Below are positions 48,352 to 60,958 of a DNA stretch of 64,000 nucleotides, one piece after another. How positions within the stretch are numbered: position 1 is the stretch's first letter; each line of letters opens with the position of its first letter. Source of the DNA: Punica granatum (Eukaryota > Streptophyta > Magnoliopsida > Myrtales > Lythraceae); the NCBI RefSeq assembly GCF_007655135.1, contig NC_045128.1:15516230-15580229 (forward strand), read 5' to 3'. The notes beneath the pieces were generated by a model, which was given only the letters and a program-made list of their open reading frames with translations, had not been told where the DNA came from and ran no database searches. Made by a program: the position numbers and the translations under genes.

Positions 48352-49015
48352 TTAGATCCAGCCGCGAACCTGGACTACATTATGGGGCACATCATCCCCT
48401 CTCGGTTCAGAAGGATTCACCCTCAAATCCAGATCTTCTTTATCTTCAAAATACAAAGATAGGTCACTCACATTGAATGTCGTTAAAACATCGTAATCAT
48501 TAGGCAACTCAATCTTGTAAGCATTGTCATTAACGTTCTCTTTGACACGAAATGGACCCTCAGCCCGCAGCATCAGCTTGCTCTTTTTCTTAGTTGGAAA
48601 CCTCTCATTACGAAGGTGCATCCAAACAAGATCACCTGGATTGTAATGAATTTGCTTCCTTCCCTTGTTCGCGCCTTGAGCATAAGCTATATTCTTCTTC
48701 TCAATCTGCTTTTTCTCTTGCTCATGTAAACCTTTGATCCGCTCAGCCTGTTTCTTGCCATCCAAACACACCCTTGAACTGGCTGGTAAGGGTGCCAAAT
48801 CAAGGGTGTGATGGGATTAAAGTCATAAACCACTTTAAAAGGAGTCTTTCTAGTAGAGCTATGAATGCTTCGATTATAAGAGAACTCAATCAGAGCAAGG
48901 CAAGTATCCCAACTCTTCAATTTTTTATTCACAGCAGCTCGAAGTAAAGAGGAGAGAGTACGATTTACCACTTCAGTTTGGCCACCAGTTTGGGGATAAC
49001 GAACTCGACTCCATC
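48352..49015 (-). pseudogene. Ty3/gypsy polyprotein fragment, integrase C-terminal part
   Basis: On the minus strand two overlapping frames together resemble the end of a gypsy pol. First comes the integrase core end (YPQTGGQTEVVNRTL near 48960-49005, then LALIEFSYNRSIHSST). After a frameshift near 48780-48800 come the linker and chromodomain-proximal part (YNPGDLVWMHLRNERFP and GPFRVKENVNDNAYKIELP). Protease, reverse transcriptase and RNase H are absent, so it is a dead fragment. It lies immediately upstream of the WDR55 pseudogene in the opposite orientation. Confidence 0.85.
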
Positions 49016-49322
49016 AATTTGTTATTATTAGTTTAAGGAAATTTAAGAAACTTTTACCATAGCAGCCAATCTATCCTCACTTCACAGATTCTGAAGATTC
49101 TAAATGGGTACTCGGAATTGCACTAGTAGGGTCCGGTTCCAAGACTCATCAGGATAGGGTCCGGGTACTATGTAAAGCACGGGTGCTTGGGCCGGCATAC
49201 TCCTACTCGTAGCCGTGTATTACTCTATTTGTAGTTACTGCTATTGCTAACTACTATTGAACTTTGGTTTACTATTGCTATTAGGAAAGTAGAGAGCTAA
49301 GTGCAACAAGAAAGGAGAGAAC

Positions 49323-52300
49323 ATGGAGATTGATTTGGGGAAGCTTCCCTTGGATATTGACTTCCATCCATAAGAGAATCTCATTGCTGCCAGTGTGATC
49401 ACCAGTGATGTCCTCTTGTATTATTTCTCACCTTTGCTCCTTTTCTTGTCAGCGTAGCTCAATCTGATAGTAACTTTTGATTTGATGGTCATACAACTAC
49501 TCGTAGTCTACTGGGGTCGGGCAAGTATCGTCACGGTGAAGATTCTTCAGCAAAAAGGTATAATTCGAGAACATCCTGTAATTCTCTACTCTGCATTTAC
49601 CAATTTTAAGGAAAAACTTGTGCTTGAAATATGTTCAGGCTGTTAGAATTACATGCACACAGTGAGTCTTGTTGAACTGTTCGATTTACCCGCGCTGGGA
49701 AAGGTAGCTTTTTGAACTACCAGTTTTTCTAATTATTGCCCATGCAGAGGTAAATGATATGTAAGACTTCACAAAGTTTAATTTTCTATGTTAGCAATTC
49801 TTTCGGGCTCCCCTGATGGCTCAATTCTTGCTACAGATGTGGAAACTGGGTCGGTAATCACTCGGGTTGAGGATGCCCATGAGTAAGTGTCAAAGGCTTA
49901 TCATGATATTAAGTATTTTCTTTTGGGGCTTAATGACTACGGTAGTTGAATTTCTTGTATGCTACGCTAACAAGTTTGATGCTAATGGATTTGATTATAG
50001 GGCTGCTATCAATAGGCTAGTTAATATTACAGAGACTACAATTGCAACAGGAGATGATAATGGGTGTATCAAGGTTCTTCCTTCCTCCCTTTTTCTCTAT
50101 TCTTCTCTTTCTTTTCTACGATTCTTGGCGATTTTCTATTCCTGCTGCTGTTACTAATTGCTTTTATGAGAACTCAATTACATAATCAGGATTAGGCTTG
50201 AGAGAATTAGGCATGCCTTCGAATGTCGATGTCTTTGTTTATCCACCTAAGATGGAGGTTTCAGAGTACCTCTCTTATTCCTATAGCATGATTAGTTTAA
50301 AGAGTTTGAAGAGGTTAATGAAGTGTGTCATCCTTTTTGAACTTGAACTTTATGAGTGGGCAATTAGATGATTGCAATTCTTATGTCAACCTTGATCTTC
50401 TCTTGCACATTATGTCCCTTTAATCAAATGCCAATTTCTCATAGTTTTTCCTAATGTCTCAATTAAAGTAAACTTTTCTACTAGTTATTCTTTGCGAGGA
50501 GTACCGTTTCCTCTTTGTGAAATGCCTCACCATGGTGAACTAGTCAAATTTTTCTGGTTCAGAAAAAGCTGCCTCATTTTCTTGGAGCATCCATCTGACA
50601 TTACTAACATGTGAGTTGCAAGTATTTATGACATGGTCATGTGATATGGAGACTCCGGGAACTTCCTTGGTACTATGGTTCAAGTTTTCAGTAGATTTTA
50701 ATTAATAAGTTTAAAATTATATTCTCATCAGGTATGGGACACAAGACAACGATCTTGTTGCAATACGTTTAATGCACATGAAGAATACATTTCAGACATG
50801 ACTTTTGCTTCCGACTTGATGAAACTGCTTGCCACAAGGTACTGTTGCCACTCAAAGATGATTGTAGGTAGAGGATTGGGAATCTACTAGCAATTTCAGA
50901 AAAACTTTTATCTCTTGTGCTATACTTTAAAGTTATACTTAGATGTATGTAACGATTCTTTAGAATGCATTAGATAACTTCTATACATTTAACCAAGCGG
51001 ATAGCTGGTTACAACATTAGATGCGTTTGTATCTTTTAAGAAATTGGTATTGAAGGGTTTTTTATTCGTCTGTTGACAGTTTGTCAATGGTGATTTCTTT
51101 GTTAGCTATTATTACAATTTGTGGGGAGAAGGCGAGCTGAACAAAGTCTTCATGCATATCAATGTTGGTTTCCTTAGCCTAAATCAATCTATTTAAAAAG
51201 AAACATTTTCCGGTCATACTGAGATAGGGTTAAATGCTACTCAATAGTTTTGTTTTCTAATCCTGTTGCATGTTTCTTAAGTGAAAGCAAACTTATCTTA
51301 CTTTAGCAACTGAATAGATTGATTTGCAGACGTCTTACATTAAAGCACTTTTTTCCTTATATATTGATTGTGTTTTTCTAATTTCTATTTTTAAGTGGAG
51401 ATGGTAGATTGTCAGTCTGCAATCTTCGAAGTAACAAATTAAGATACTTTTTCTCTTCGCTCCTCAGTATGAACTGAGTGCCATTTGATGAGTAACTGAG
51501 TGCCATATATATATATATATATAAATATTCAGTGCAGACAGCTCAATATGTTAAAAGAAGGTTTGCATGCGACATGCATACGGGTCATCTTTAAAATTGT
51601 ACAAAACTTGTTTATTTATCAGTTCTATGTCGATGGGCAGGTGCAAACCAGATCTGAATTCTCAGAAGTCGAGTTACTTTCAGTTGTTATAATGAAGGTA
51701 TGAGCTACACGGTAACCCCAAGGTGATTGTAGCTGTTAAAGTTGCAGTTTTGGCATACTTTTTACTTAAAAATTGTACGCTATTGCTGCAAATAAAGTTA
51801 CTTCTGGGAATTCTGTTTCGAAAGATGAAATTTTCTTATATCATACGTGAAAACATATTATTACTTATCTACCATAATTGGAAGTACCAAACTTTTGGCA
51901 CTGTCAGCTATTTTTCACATCTTGAAACTTTGGGAACTGAGACATAGCAAACTTGGATTATTAACTTCCTAATCCGCATACTTAAATGCCAGAAATGTAG
52001 GTAACCATATTATTATACATGTGGTCAGGTTCCCCCCATCCATATAGCAGTGTTCCAATTGCCTTTTTTTTTTTTTTTTGTATTCATTCATTATGCTGTA
52101 TGAATTCAAAAATATACATTTATCATTGAAAATTCTGCTGTGAAGGATTTTACTTACATTTCTTTCCCGACTTGTTATTTCCATCATCAGAATGGACGAA
52201 AAGTAGTTTGCGGAACAAAAACAGGAACTCTGTTACTGTATTCATGGGGGTTTTTCAAGGATTGCAAGTATTTATGACATTCCCCTGTTTTAGTAGATTT

Positions 52301-53807
52301 GTACATTTTATTTTGCTTTAATCAGCAGTTATTTCTTGACCATTATTCATGTTCTGGCTTCTTCCTGTTAATTACCAGTGATCGCTTCGTTGACCTCTCC
52401 CCAAACTTAGTTGATGTACTATTAAAGGTCAGTATATAAATTTATCAATGTTATATTCACTATTACAATATTTTGGCTGTCGGTTTTCGCTAATATTATT
52501 AAAAATGTTGCTTTAGCTCGATGAGGACAGCATCATTACCGGATCGGAGAATGGGCCTATAAGGTGATAAAAAAAAACTTCTACTGGATGATTTCATTCT
52601 TTTATTGGTCTTAGTTCTTTCCTGGTTGTCTATTAGCCTGTGTGAGTGTGATGGTTTGCTCTCGCTTCTATGTCAGCTTAATAGGCATATTACCCAACAG
52701 ATTCATTCGACCGCTGGCAGAGCACTCCAAATACCCTATGGAGGGCCTTGGTATATTTCCTTAAAAGCATATGCTAAGAGAATTTTATAATCTTACTGAT
52801 AAGTTTCTGTTCTGGAGTATGATCCTCTTTCAAGAGGGCTATTTCAAATCCTTTCATTGAAAAATAGAGGGAACCTTTTATCCTCATTTAGCGATTACTC
52901 CTGGGTTTAACTGTTCATTTATTATTCCTGGTCTTGCAGCCTTTTCTCATAATAGGAAGTATCTTGGCAGAATATTGCATGATCAGACAGTGAAGGTATC
53001 TTGGCGAAATTCTTATCCATCACCCATGTTTCTTGCTGATCTTTTGGAAAGATCAAACGTTTTCCATATTCTGTTTAAAATTCACGTACTACGGCTTTTT
53101 CTTTTTTGGTTCTTCATGCCCACCAAGAAGTTTTACTTTAAATTTTATAGTTCATGGAAATCTAAATATGTTTGTGCTGCAGCTTTGGGATTTGGACGAA
53201 CTACTGGAAGCTCCAGCAAATTTTCCAATGGTCAAGCAGCTCCAGATGACAGTGATAGTGATGAGATGGATGTGGACGCGGAGGATTCTTGGATGTCTAT
53301 GAAGGGTAACTTGCCTATCTTGTTATGTAGTAGACACTCTGTGAACGTCTTCTGATACTTCTGTCCATTGGCCATGTTTGCTGCTTCAAAACTTCTGCCG
53401 ATTTTGATGGGGAAATGGAATCTCTTCAGCTAAAATATTGTGAACATATTAGTGTTTGGGAATATCGAACTCGTAGTTCGATACGTCATATGTAGGATCA
53501 TTGAATTTTCCATTCTTGACTGTATGGCGTATTGTTCACTCATGATGAGTTGATATTAGACCGCAAGAGAGGGTCAGAGAATAGAATAGGACAGGGATGA
53601 TCATATTTCGATGTTATTTCAACAAATCGCTGTGTTTCGGGGACGTCTCAGTTATAATTACTGTCGCTTGCTGCTGTTCATATCAATGCCTTGTATGCAC
53701 ATATTTTCAATTATACATGTGATTGTTGATATTTTGCAGGGACGACGAGGAAAAACGCCAGCAAAGGAGATCCTATGAGTGCAGCTAACCTCTTTGCGGA
53801 CTTGTAG
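49323..53807 (+). pseudogene. WD-repeat protein 55 (WDR55) gene, disabled, introns retained
   Basis: Reads as a plant WDR55 from MEIDLGKLPLDIDFHP to an ANLFADL end with stop TAG at 53807. Recognised exon pieces include 49796-49882 (ILATDVETGS), 50001-50072, 50733-50838, 51396-51440 (SGDGRLSVCNLRS), 51640-51697, 52192-52267, 52379-52428, 52517-52563, 52675-52750, 52941-52995, 53183-53307 and 53741-53807. Lesions: TAA at codon 17 of exon 1 (49371-49373); TGA in the HAHSESC-TVRF segment (about 49668); loss of the GT donor after SNK (about 51440, AAATTAAG); and a net frame change in the LWDLDELLE exon (53183-53240). WDR55 normally works in nuclear and ribosome-related processes and in CUL4-DDB1 complexes. 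Because introns are present, this is a duplicated gene or a decayed locus, not a retrocopy. Confidence 0.85.
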
Positions 53808-54904
53808 ATTATTATACTATTCGTCATTTCATAATAGTTAGCATGATATTTTTGAAAGAGCTTTATCCTTTAAGGGGTTGATCCAATACCAAGTGGTTCA
53901 GACTGAGAAAAGGTATGAAATCTTTGTATCTCTTTATTATCCAACAAAATTTTTGGAACTATCCTCCCGCAAAATGAGAAAGTCTTGAAATATCAAGAAG
54001 GGATCTCATGAGAAAAGCCAGACATGGGCCTGATGGGCCGATTGGACTGAGCACCAGAAACTTTTAGCAGCAAATTCGGGGCTTTATGGGCCGCTATGGG
54101 TCTACCCCCGGCAAAAGCCTGAGCCAGAGAGAGCCCAGAGCCCCGTCTCCGATTTACCCGCCAATGTTCGGCAAACTCGACATCTTCCATCTGCTTCGCC
54201 CCGTTCTCGGAGCTTACCTGTGAAACAGTTAACTTCATGGTTTGGCACGGATCCAAGGATAAAGTAGAAACGGGCAGAGATTGTAGTGGGCCTCTGTCAA
54301 TAAAGCCCATTATTCATGTCCCGTTTAGCTCACTGGGAGTAACCGCAATGTTATTGAGAGATTAACTCTCTATTTGGATTGAGGGAAATGAAAGTGAGGA
54401 AGAGAAAAATTGTATAGGACAACTTTCCTTTTCCACCCTTTCCATTTTATTCAAACAAGCTAAAAGGATGCAATACATGGGAAAGAGGAAAAGCATTTCG
54501 GAGGAAGCAGCATTACACAGAAGAGGAAATGGTGAACATGTATATTGCCCATTTATAGTAATCTTATGTTTTGATCTGATCACAAATTTCTATTTAAAAA
54601 ACTTATGATGTCATACAAATGAAGGCCGATTATATTAAGATCGACCACGCATGTATTATACTCAGCTTACTGTATCAGGAATGAAGATAAAGGCAGATTC
54701 ATAATTTGAATTATTCTGCCAAATGGAGGCATATTAATAATTTAAATGAATTCTAACAAAATTCTCTATACATAAACTAATAACAGTTACACTAAATAGA
54801 TCAATGAAGTTTTTATATACTTTTACATGCTATAAAGATGATTAAAAGAAAATTAAAAAGAAAAACATTATGAAGCTAAGGGTTGAAGAAAAAGAAGATC
54901 CTAT
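53808..54904. other. Downstream flank of WDR55 and intergenic DNA
   Basis: A GC-richer block at 53993-54310 gives an open frame of 105 codons on the minus strand (GSGLSLAQAFAGGRP). It has no family signature I recognise; it could be an exon of an unknown or dead gene. The rest is AT-rich. Confidence 0.4.
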
Positions 54905-54913
54905 TAGTTTATT

Positions 54914-55980
54914 GAGTTAAATGCATTTTACCTCCCAATCTTTAGGCCTAGTGGCAAAGTGCCCCCCGACCTTAAAAATTTTACACTATACCACATGACC
55001 TATTTAAAAATAAACAAAGTGCTCCTACGATTGCCTTTCCGATCAGTTTTCCAGCCAAATCTAAATAAATAATAAAATGAGTAGAAAAAGAAGGAGAACG
55101 TCAAAGAGAAAAAGCTGCGAGTAACAGAAGGAGCGGTCATCGCCTGCCGCCCGACCACCATCACCAAGGGAAAATCATCGGACGCCTCTCATGCCACCAG
55201 TGACCTCACACTCCCCCTTCTCTCCCAAAATTGCACTCTTTATCACCCCCTCACCCCCTCGACATAGATTTACAAGCCCACTAATTTATGAACTCAGGAG
55301 TTCAAAAACCAATTGCAAACAACAATACTGCGGTGCAGATTCATAAGCCATTAACCACCACATGACTGTTCTAGGGTTCCACGATAATTAACATGACGGA
55401 TTGGTGGAGCAATGACCGAAATTTCCAAAGGAAAAGAAACATATAAAATCACACTTCTTGGAATTATTGTAATACCCATCAGACAAGATGACGACGACAG
55501 TGGAGAAGAAGGACAACCAGAAAATGGATTGAAACAAGTAATGTTGGGGGAAACAACAGGGCGAACAACAAAATTTTGCTTATTGGGAGGTTAACAGAGC
55601 TATGAATTTTCAGAGCTCTCTTTCATCCTCCTCAAGAGAGAGATCTAAGGGGAGCAGATAAGTGTCCGAGAACTTGCCCTGGGCCGTGGTGGATGGGCGG
55701 CAGCAACCACCATCCCCTTCTATCCCTCATCTCCCTCTCTCCCTCTCCGATGTCATGGTTTTATTTCTTCTAATTTTTTATTATATATATTTAATTTTTA
55801 AAAATTATTTTCTAAAATCCGAAACTAATTATTTTTTGGCCGGAAAACTAATCGGAAAGACAATCGGAGGAGCACTTTGTTTATTTTTAAAAAGGTCAGG
55901 TGGTGTAGTGCAAAATTTTTAAGGTCGGGGGGCACTTCGCCACTAGGCCTAAAGATTGGGGGGCAAAATGCATTTTACTC
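54914..55980. mobile_element. Mutator-type MITE with 143-bp TIRs and exact 9-bp target duplication
   Basis: Left TIR 54914-55056 starts GAGTTAAATGCATTTTACC. Right TIR 55838-55980 starts, on the reverse strand, GAGTAAAATGCATTTTGCC. Both contain CCAATCTTTAGGCCTAGTGG and AATAAACAAAGTGCTCCT, with no apparent length difference. The flanks are TAGTTTATT at 54905-54913 and TAGTTTATT at 55981-55989, an exact 9-bp duplication as Mutator-family transposases make. The 780-bp centre has no transposase; ORFs at 55412-55594 and 55662-55922 are short and unrecognised. Confidence 0.92.
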
Positions 55981-55989
55981 TAGTTTATT

Positions 55990-57826
55990 TCATATAAAAG
56001 TTCTAATGAAATTAATTATCTTTTTTTTTAAGAAATTAGAGATATTCAATGTGTAAGGTACACATTATTTGATATTTCAGATCTTGGGATAAGTAATGCA
56101 TAAGTAAACTTTTAGATTTTAATTAAACAAAATCTACTCTAGATTAATCAACTTTTATTTAAAATTTTAAAAATAATAAAAATAATGCTCTCTCACATTA
56201 AATTTTTATGGTCCTTGCCGTCACATATATGTATGTCCATGTACCTACACACGTGCGTAATCTAGTATTCTGCAAATATAAAGGGAAACCTTTTTTAAAA
56301 AGAATTCATTTCGATATACAAGCATAATATTTCTTAAATTCATCTTGTTTCTTTTTCTATCGGTTTTAGTGATAATTAACTTGAAAACATACCAAATGTG
56401 ATAAATTATGAAATTTTTTCTATAACAAAGAATCTAATTTTCAAAAATATTACTTTCTTGTGTAATTAAAAAAATATTATTGTCTTGTCATTTTAAATTT
56501 GAAATATTATAGGAGAATTACAACGATAGTCCTAAAAAAAATTTTATTTTTTAAACTTGAATCCTATAAGTTCGACTTTGTAAAAATGAGTCCTAAATTG
56601 TTTCAAAAAGTAATAGTTTTGGTCCATTCCGTAACCGGCCGTTAATGGATGATGATGGGGACTTCAAACCGTGAAAAATGTCACCGTTGGTTGTTAACAT
56701 GACACACTTGGACCAATCATCACACGCCACTTCAGAAATTTCTTAAAGATTTTTAAAAAAAATAAAAATAGAAAAAAATGAATAAAATTAACCAAAATTA
56801 ATACAAATCAAATAAAACTCAGAAAAAGTGAAAAAATTCAAAAAATAAAATAAAATAAAAAGATCTTAAAAACTAAAAAAAATAAAAAATAAAAATATAG
56901 AAAATTCAAAAAATAGAAGAAATATTCAAAGAATTACATGAAAAGATTTTAAAAAATAGATTAAAAAAATAAAATTTACAAAAAAAATTTTAAAAAATTA
57001 AAATAAGAAATTAAAAATATTAAGAAAAATTAAAATTAATTAAATAAAAACTAGAAAGTTAGGATTAATACAATATTAAAAAAGAACTAAGTAAAATCTA
57101 AAATAAAAAGAGAAAGATATATAAGATACCATACCAAATTTACTTATAAATAACCTTTTGAAAAGTAATTTTTTTTTATTATGAAAAAGGGAAAATTTTA
57201 TAAATAAATTGTTTCCATGTGTGTCTTGGTATCCGAAAACTTAATAAGTCCTGGCTAATCCAATTCAAGTCGATATAAATAAGAACTTTGACTTGTGTAT
57301 TTTATGAACTTATACTAACAAATAGCTTTTGGTGAACTGGAAGTTATGCTAGATTTATTAAATTTTGGGAGACAAAAAGTTTGTGAATGAGGAGCTCCGA
57401 TCTCAATTTTTATGACAAACGGTTTACTAACAGTGAATGACCCAACAAATATGTTATATATAAATTTTCCAGTGGTGCATGTCTTCATATCAGTTACTAA
57501 TTTATATTTTAATATAATCTTGTGCATGAGATAAGTCAGATCCAACTGAGAAATAAGAGGGGCGTAAAAGATTGATTTTTCTTTCTCTAATTGGTATTCA
57601 ACTTTTTTTTTCCCTTTCATCTTTTTGACTTGATTGAATTAATAGTTGCTGGGAGAGAACTAAAAGAAGTTAATGTTGTTAGCATTAGGAATCTCCAAGA
57701 ACCATGGCTAACAATTAAAGTATTTTCCTACACCCTTTGTTCTGCCCTCCTAAATATTAAAAAAAAAAAAAATGCCACACTTGTAAAATTCGATCTACAG
57801 CACATGTTGTGGGGTTCGGACATTTC
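55990..57826. other. AT-rich intergenic DNA
   Basis: No gene recognised. An extremely A-rich, low-complexity block lies at about 56750-57130. A stretch at 56515-56660 resembles the arms of AGTCCTAAAT-type repetitive elements but no matching end was found. Confidence 0.5.
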
Positions 57827-59828
57827 TCAAACTTGCACCTCTTCTATCCTCCTAGTGGCTTCCCTCAAGTCGGGACGGAGCTCGGGATTACTCTCAGTAC
57901 AGGAAGCCCCGATGTGGAGGAGCTTCAACATCTCATTTGTGGAACCCGTAGACGTGGCTATCTCAGGGTTGATGACTTCCACCTCTCTGTTCTCGGAAAT
58001 CGCCGATTGTACCCACTGAACAACATCGGTGCCTCCCTTGCCGTTGTTGAGATACTGAGACGGGAACTTACCGGTCAGGATCTCGAGGATGATGATCCCG
58101 AGACAGTAAACGTCACACTTGGGGGTAAGTTGTTGGTACTGCACATATTCGGGGGCTTTGTAGGCAAACATCGTCTGTGCAGCCTGAGGGGCGTTGATGA
58201 ATGGATGGAACGCATAGTCGCTCAGTAATGGCTCGTAATTGTCACCCAGAAGTACATTGCTCGACTTGAGGTTTCCATGAGGTAGATCGTACGAGGCGAA
58301 CTCGGAATGTAGGAAATCTAACCCACGTGCTATTCCCTGAATGATCTTCAAACGAGTAGGCCAAGTCAACTCAGCGTGGAAATCTCCTCGATCACCTGAA
58401 GATCGTTTAACTTGTTAGGTACGAACAATTTGTGAAGTAGCAGAATAGATCAACGGAAGGAATTGATGGGGTAAATAAAAAAAAGGGATAAAACTGATAC
58501 TCATTGAACTGAGGATGATTTCATTTCATACCATGCAAGACGTATAGCAAGCTGCCCTTGGGAATGTACTCGGACACGAGGAGTTTCTCCTCCTTCCGGT
58601 AATGGTAAGCGAGAGGTGTGAGTATGTTCTGGTGGCGGAGACTCCCAAACTTCCTCATCTCAGCATCGAGCCCCTCTCTTCCTAACCTGTTCATCTCCCT
58701 CAACCTCTTCACCACCACGGCTAGGCCATTGGTCATCACAGCTTTGTACGCCGACCCTAGTCCGCCATTTCCTAAAACCTCTGCAGCTGCCTTCATTAGG
58801 TCTGACAGCCCGAATGTGCCCTTTTCGCCGTTCACTATTATGAGGTCTCCAATGTCGTGCTTGCTGCCGCCCCTCGAGGACCCTCTCTTGGACATGCTTC
58901 CTTTCCTGCCTGACGAGCCCCTGCTCGAGATGTGCACTTCCACTGCATCGTGCACGACCTCCTTCCCCAGGATGCTGAATTGGGTTTCCCTTTTCCTAGA
59001 ATTGTATATCGCCGACAGGAGAACTCCTGCGGCTAGTAACCCAAATACGGTCCAAATTATCATCTGAGAACTTTGTCCAGTCTTCTTCGTCTCATCCTGT
59101 GGGGAAGAGCTCGGAGTTGGCATGTCGTCCGGGGGCTTCTGGGTCGGGTCTGAACATATTGTAGTCAGTGGTTTTCCACATAGTCCTTCATTTCCCTTGA
59201 AAGAATTGGGGCCGAATTTCGATACGCCATCCGGAATCTTTCCTTCCAATTTGTTGTACGAAAGGTCTAACGAAACGAGCTTCTCCCTTTCCATTGAGGG
59301 AATAGTCCCCGAGAATTGGTTCTGCTCGAGGTGTAGCTCCATCAGGTTGGGAAGCTGTGTGAGTGACTTCGGTATTGAGCCTGTGAAATTGTTCTGCGAG
59401 AGCCAAACTTTCTTTAGGGACGACATACGGGAGAAGAAGTCCGCTGGGATTTCCCCGGAGAAGTGGTTCTTGGACAACAAGAGGGACTTGAGGGCTCCTA
59501 GGCGGTTGAACTCGGGGATGGGGCCCGAGAAATCATTGTTCACGAAGCTAATGGTCCTGAGGCTGCGGATGAGCAGAAGAGCTTCCGCGTCAATTTTCCC
59601 CGCAAGCCCCAGGTCGGAGAGGTGAAGGCCGGTGATAATATTGTTGAAGCACACGACCCCCTTCCATCCACTGCAGGGATGGGAGCTGGCGACCCAAGAA
59701 CCCAGAGCCTCGTTATCGTCCTGAAAGGACTGCTTGAGCCTCAGGAGGGCATCGGCTTCGGGGTCGGAGACGGAGAGTGAAGCGAGCCAGAGGATGAGGA
59801 TGAGACGGAGTGTTCGAACAGCGGCCAT
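57827..59828 (-). CDS. LRR receptor-like kinase with degenerate kinase motifs (pollen receptor kinase-like)
   Basis: Two exons on the minus strand: 59828-58532 and 58395-57827, GT-AG and in phase, giving 621 residues. Signal peptide about 1-21; LRR N-terminal cap with paired cysteines (PCSGWKGVVC); about five LRRs (65-200); Pro/Ser juxtamembrane; one membrane span (256-275); a Ser/Gly/Arg-rich cytosolic segment; and a kinase domain from about 338. The glycine loop GNGGLGSAYK (353-362), K374 and E390 are present. The catalytic loop reads HGNLKSSN (472-479) in place of HRD...N, and the DFG site reads DYA (492-494), so phosphotransfer is doubtful. APE (513-515) is kept. This layout matches the plant PRK/LRR-III family, which acts with RopGEFs in pollen-tube growth and guidance. 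The single intron lies inside the kinase domain, as in relatives. No lesion was seen. Confidence 0.93.
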
Positions 59829-60930
59829 TGGTGAGCCGGGGATGGGGAGGAGCCGCCGTTCGGGGTGGAGGAAGGGAAGGGGGTGGTGTGTGGTGTGGAG
59901 GGGTTGTGCTTAATTTGGGATTGCAAAAGACTGTCATGTTGGGAAGGGGACGAGAAATGGAAATGGAAATGGTGGATGGTAGAAGAGTTGGAGATGAGAG
60001 CTGGCAAACTCTCATGAGATTCTAACTATAGAATTTAATTTCAGAGAAGAGGGAAAATTCTTTCACCAAAACTTATGTTTGACCAAGTCAGCCTTCCAAA
60101 AAAAATAACAAAAAAAAAACAAATAAACAAGTTCTAGCAATCTTAATTTGCTGACTCTATATATATGACATAAACATAATACAAGACTATAAATTCTTCC
60201 GAAATTTATTGTTCTTAATATATAAGTGTTCTTAATCAAGTGAATAAGGTTATTGCCTTTGGATCGGTCTGATCTGCGAGGCCTCTCCAAATAATATCTT
60301 TAGACCTGCTCCGATATTATGTAAACTTTCATTGGACCTTAGAGAGATGAATTCATGTTTGTTTTTTTCCTCCCGTAGTCTTCGGTGAAGGACTTTGCTC
60401 TCAACATCTGATGATGGACCTAGCTTGCCAAAGATGAGCTATCATATCAATATTGAATGTATCTTTCATGGAAGCCAACTAACATCCTGCGCAAGATTTG
60501 TCCTCGATCATTCTCAAGAAATTCTTCATTGAAAACTTGTTAAGATACTTGTCAATTTTTATTTTATTAATTGTTTTAATTAAAGTTTAGCTTAAACTTG
60601 AAGCTAGTTTCCCTAAATTAAGAAGTTAAGATCAAATAGTTTTGAACAATACCTTTCTTTGCGAAAGAAAAATATTTTAAAAGTTTATCTAAATCAAATT
60701 TACTTTTAGTAGTTGAGTTTTTTAGTGTTTATTTCTAACATTCTATCTTTAGAGTTTAGAGTCATGTTTTATATATGTAATCTGACTTTCATAATCTAAA
60801 AAATAAATAAATGTGAAGATATTCTATTTTTGAATATATTTGTTTAAGCTGAAAATCAATTTATTAGTATATATATAGATATGAGCGTAATATAATAAAT
60901 TATTTCTTAATATTGAGTTTTTTTTTATGT
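59829..60930. other. Upstream region of the receptor kinase gene
   Basis: A pyrimidine-rich leader (minus strand) covers the first 180 bases before the ATG. A TATATATAGA on the minus strand near 60157-60166 might be its TATA box, about 330 bp from the ATG. Beyond 60300 the DNA is AT-rich with no gene. Confidence 0.4.
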
Positions 60931-60931
60931 A

Positions 60932-60958
60932 CTAGCCAACGCACGTGCCTTGCACATG
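60932..60958 (-). mobile_element. Helitron 3' terminus
   Basis: On the minus strand it reads GCATGTGCAAGGCACGTGC (hairpin with one mismatch), five bases, then CTAG at 60935-60932 and host T. This is a typical Helitron end. The 5' end, expected at higher coordinates, was not located, so the element may be truncated. Confidence 0.6.

Noticed and set aside
53993..54310. 105-codon minus-strand ORF as a gene
   Set aside because: GC-rich and open, but with no recognised family or neighbouring exons; reported only as part of the intergenic stretch.
56262..56265. Possible Helitron end CTAG after ACACGTGCG
   Set aside because: No convincing hairpin precedes it and no start was found.
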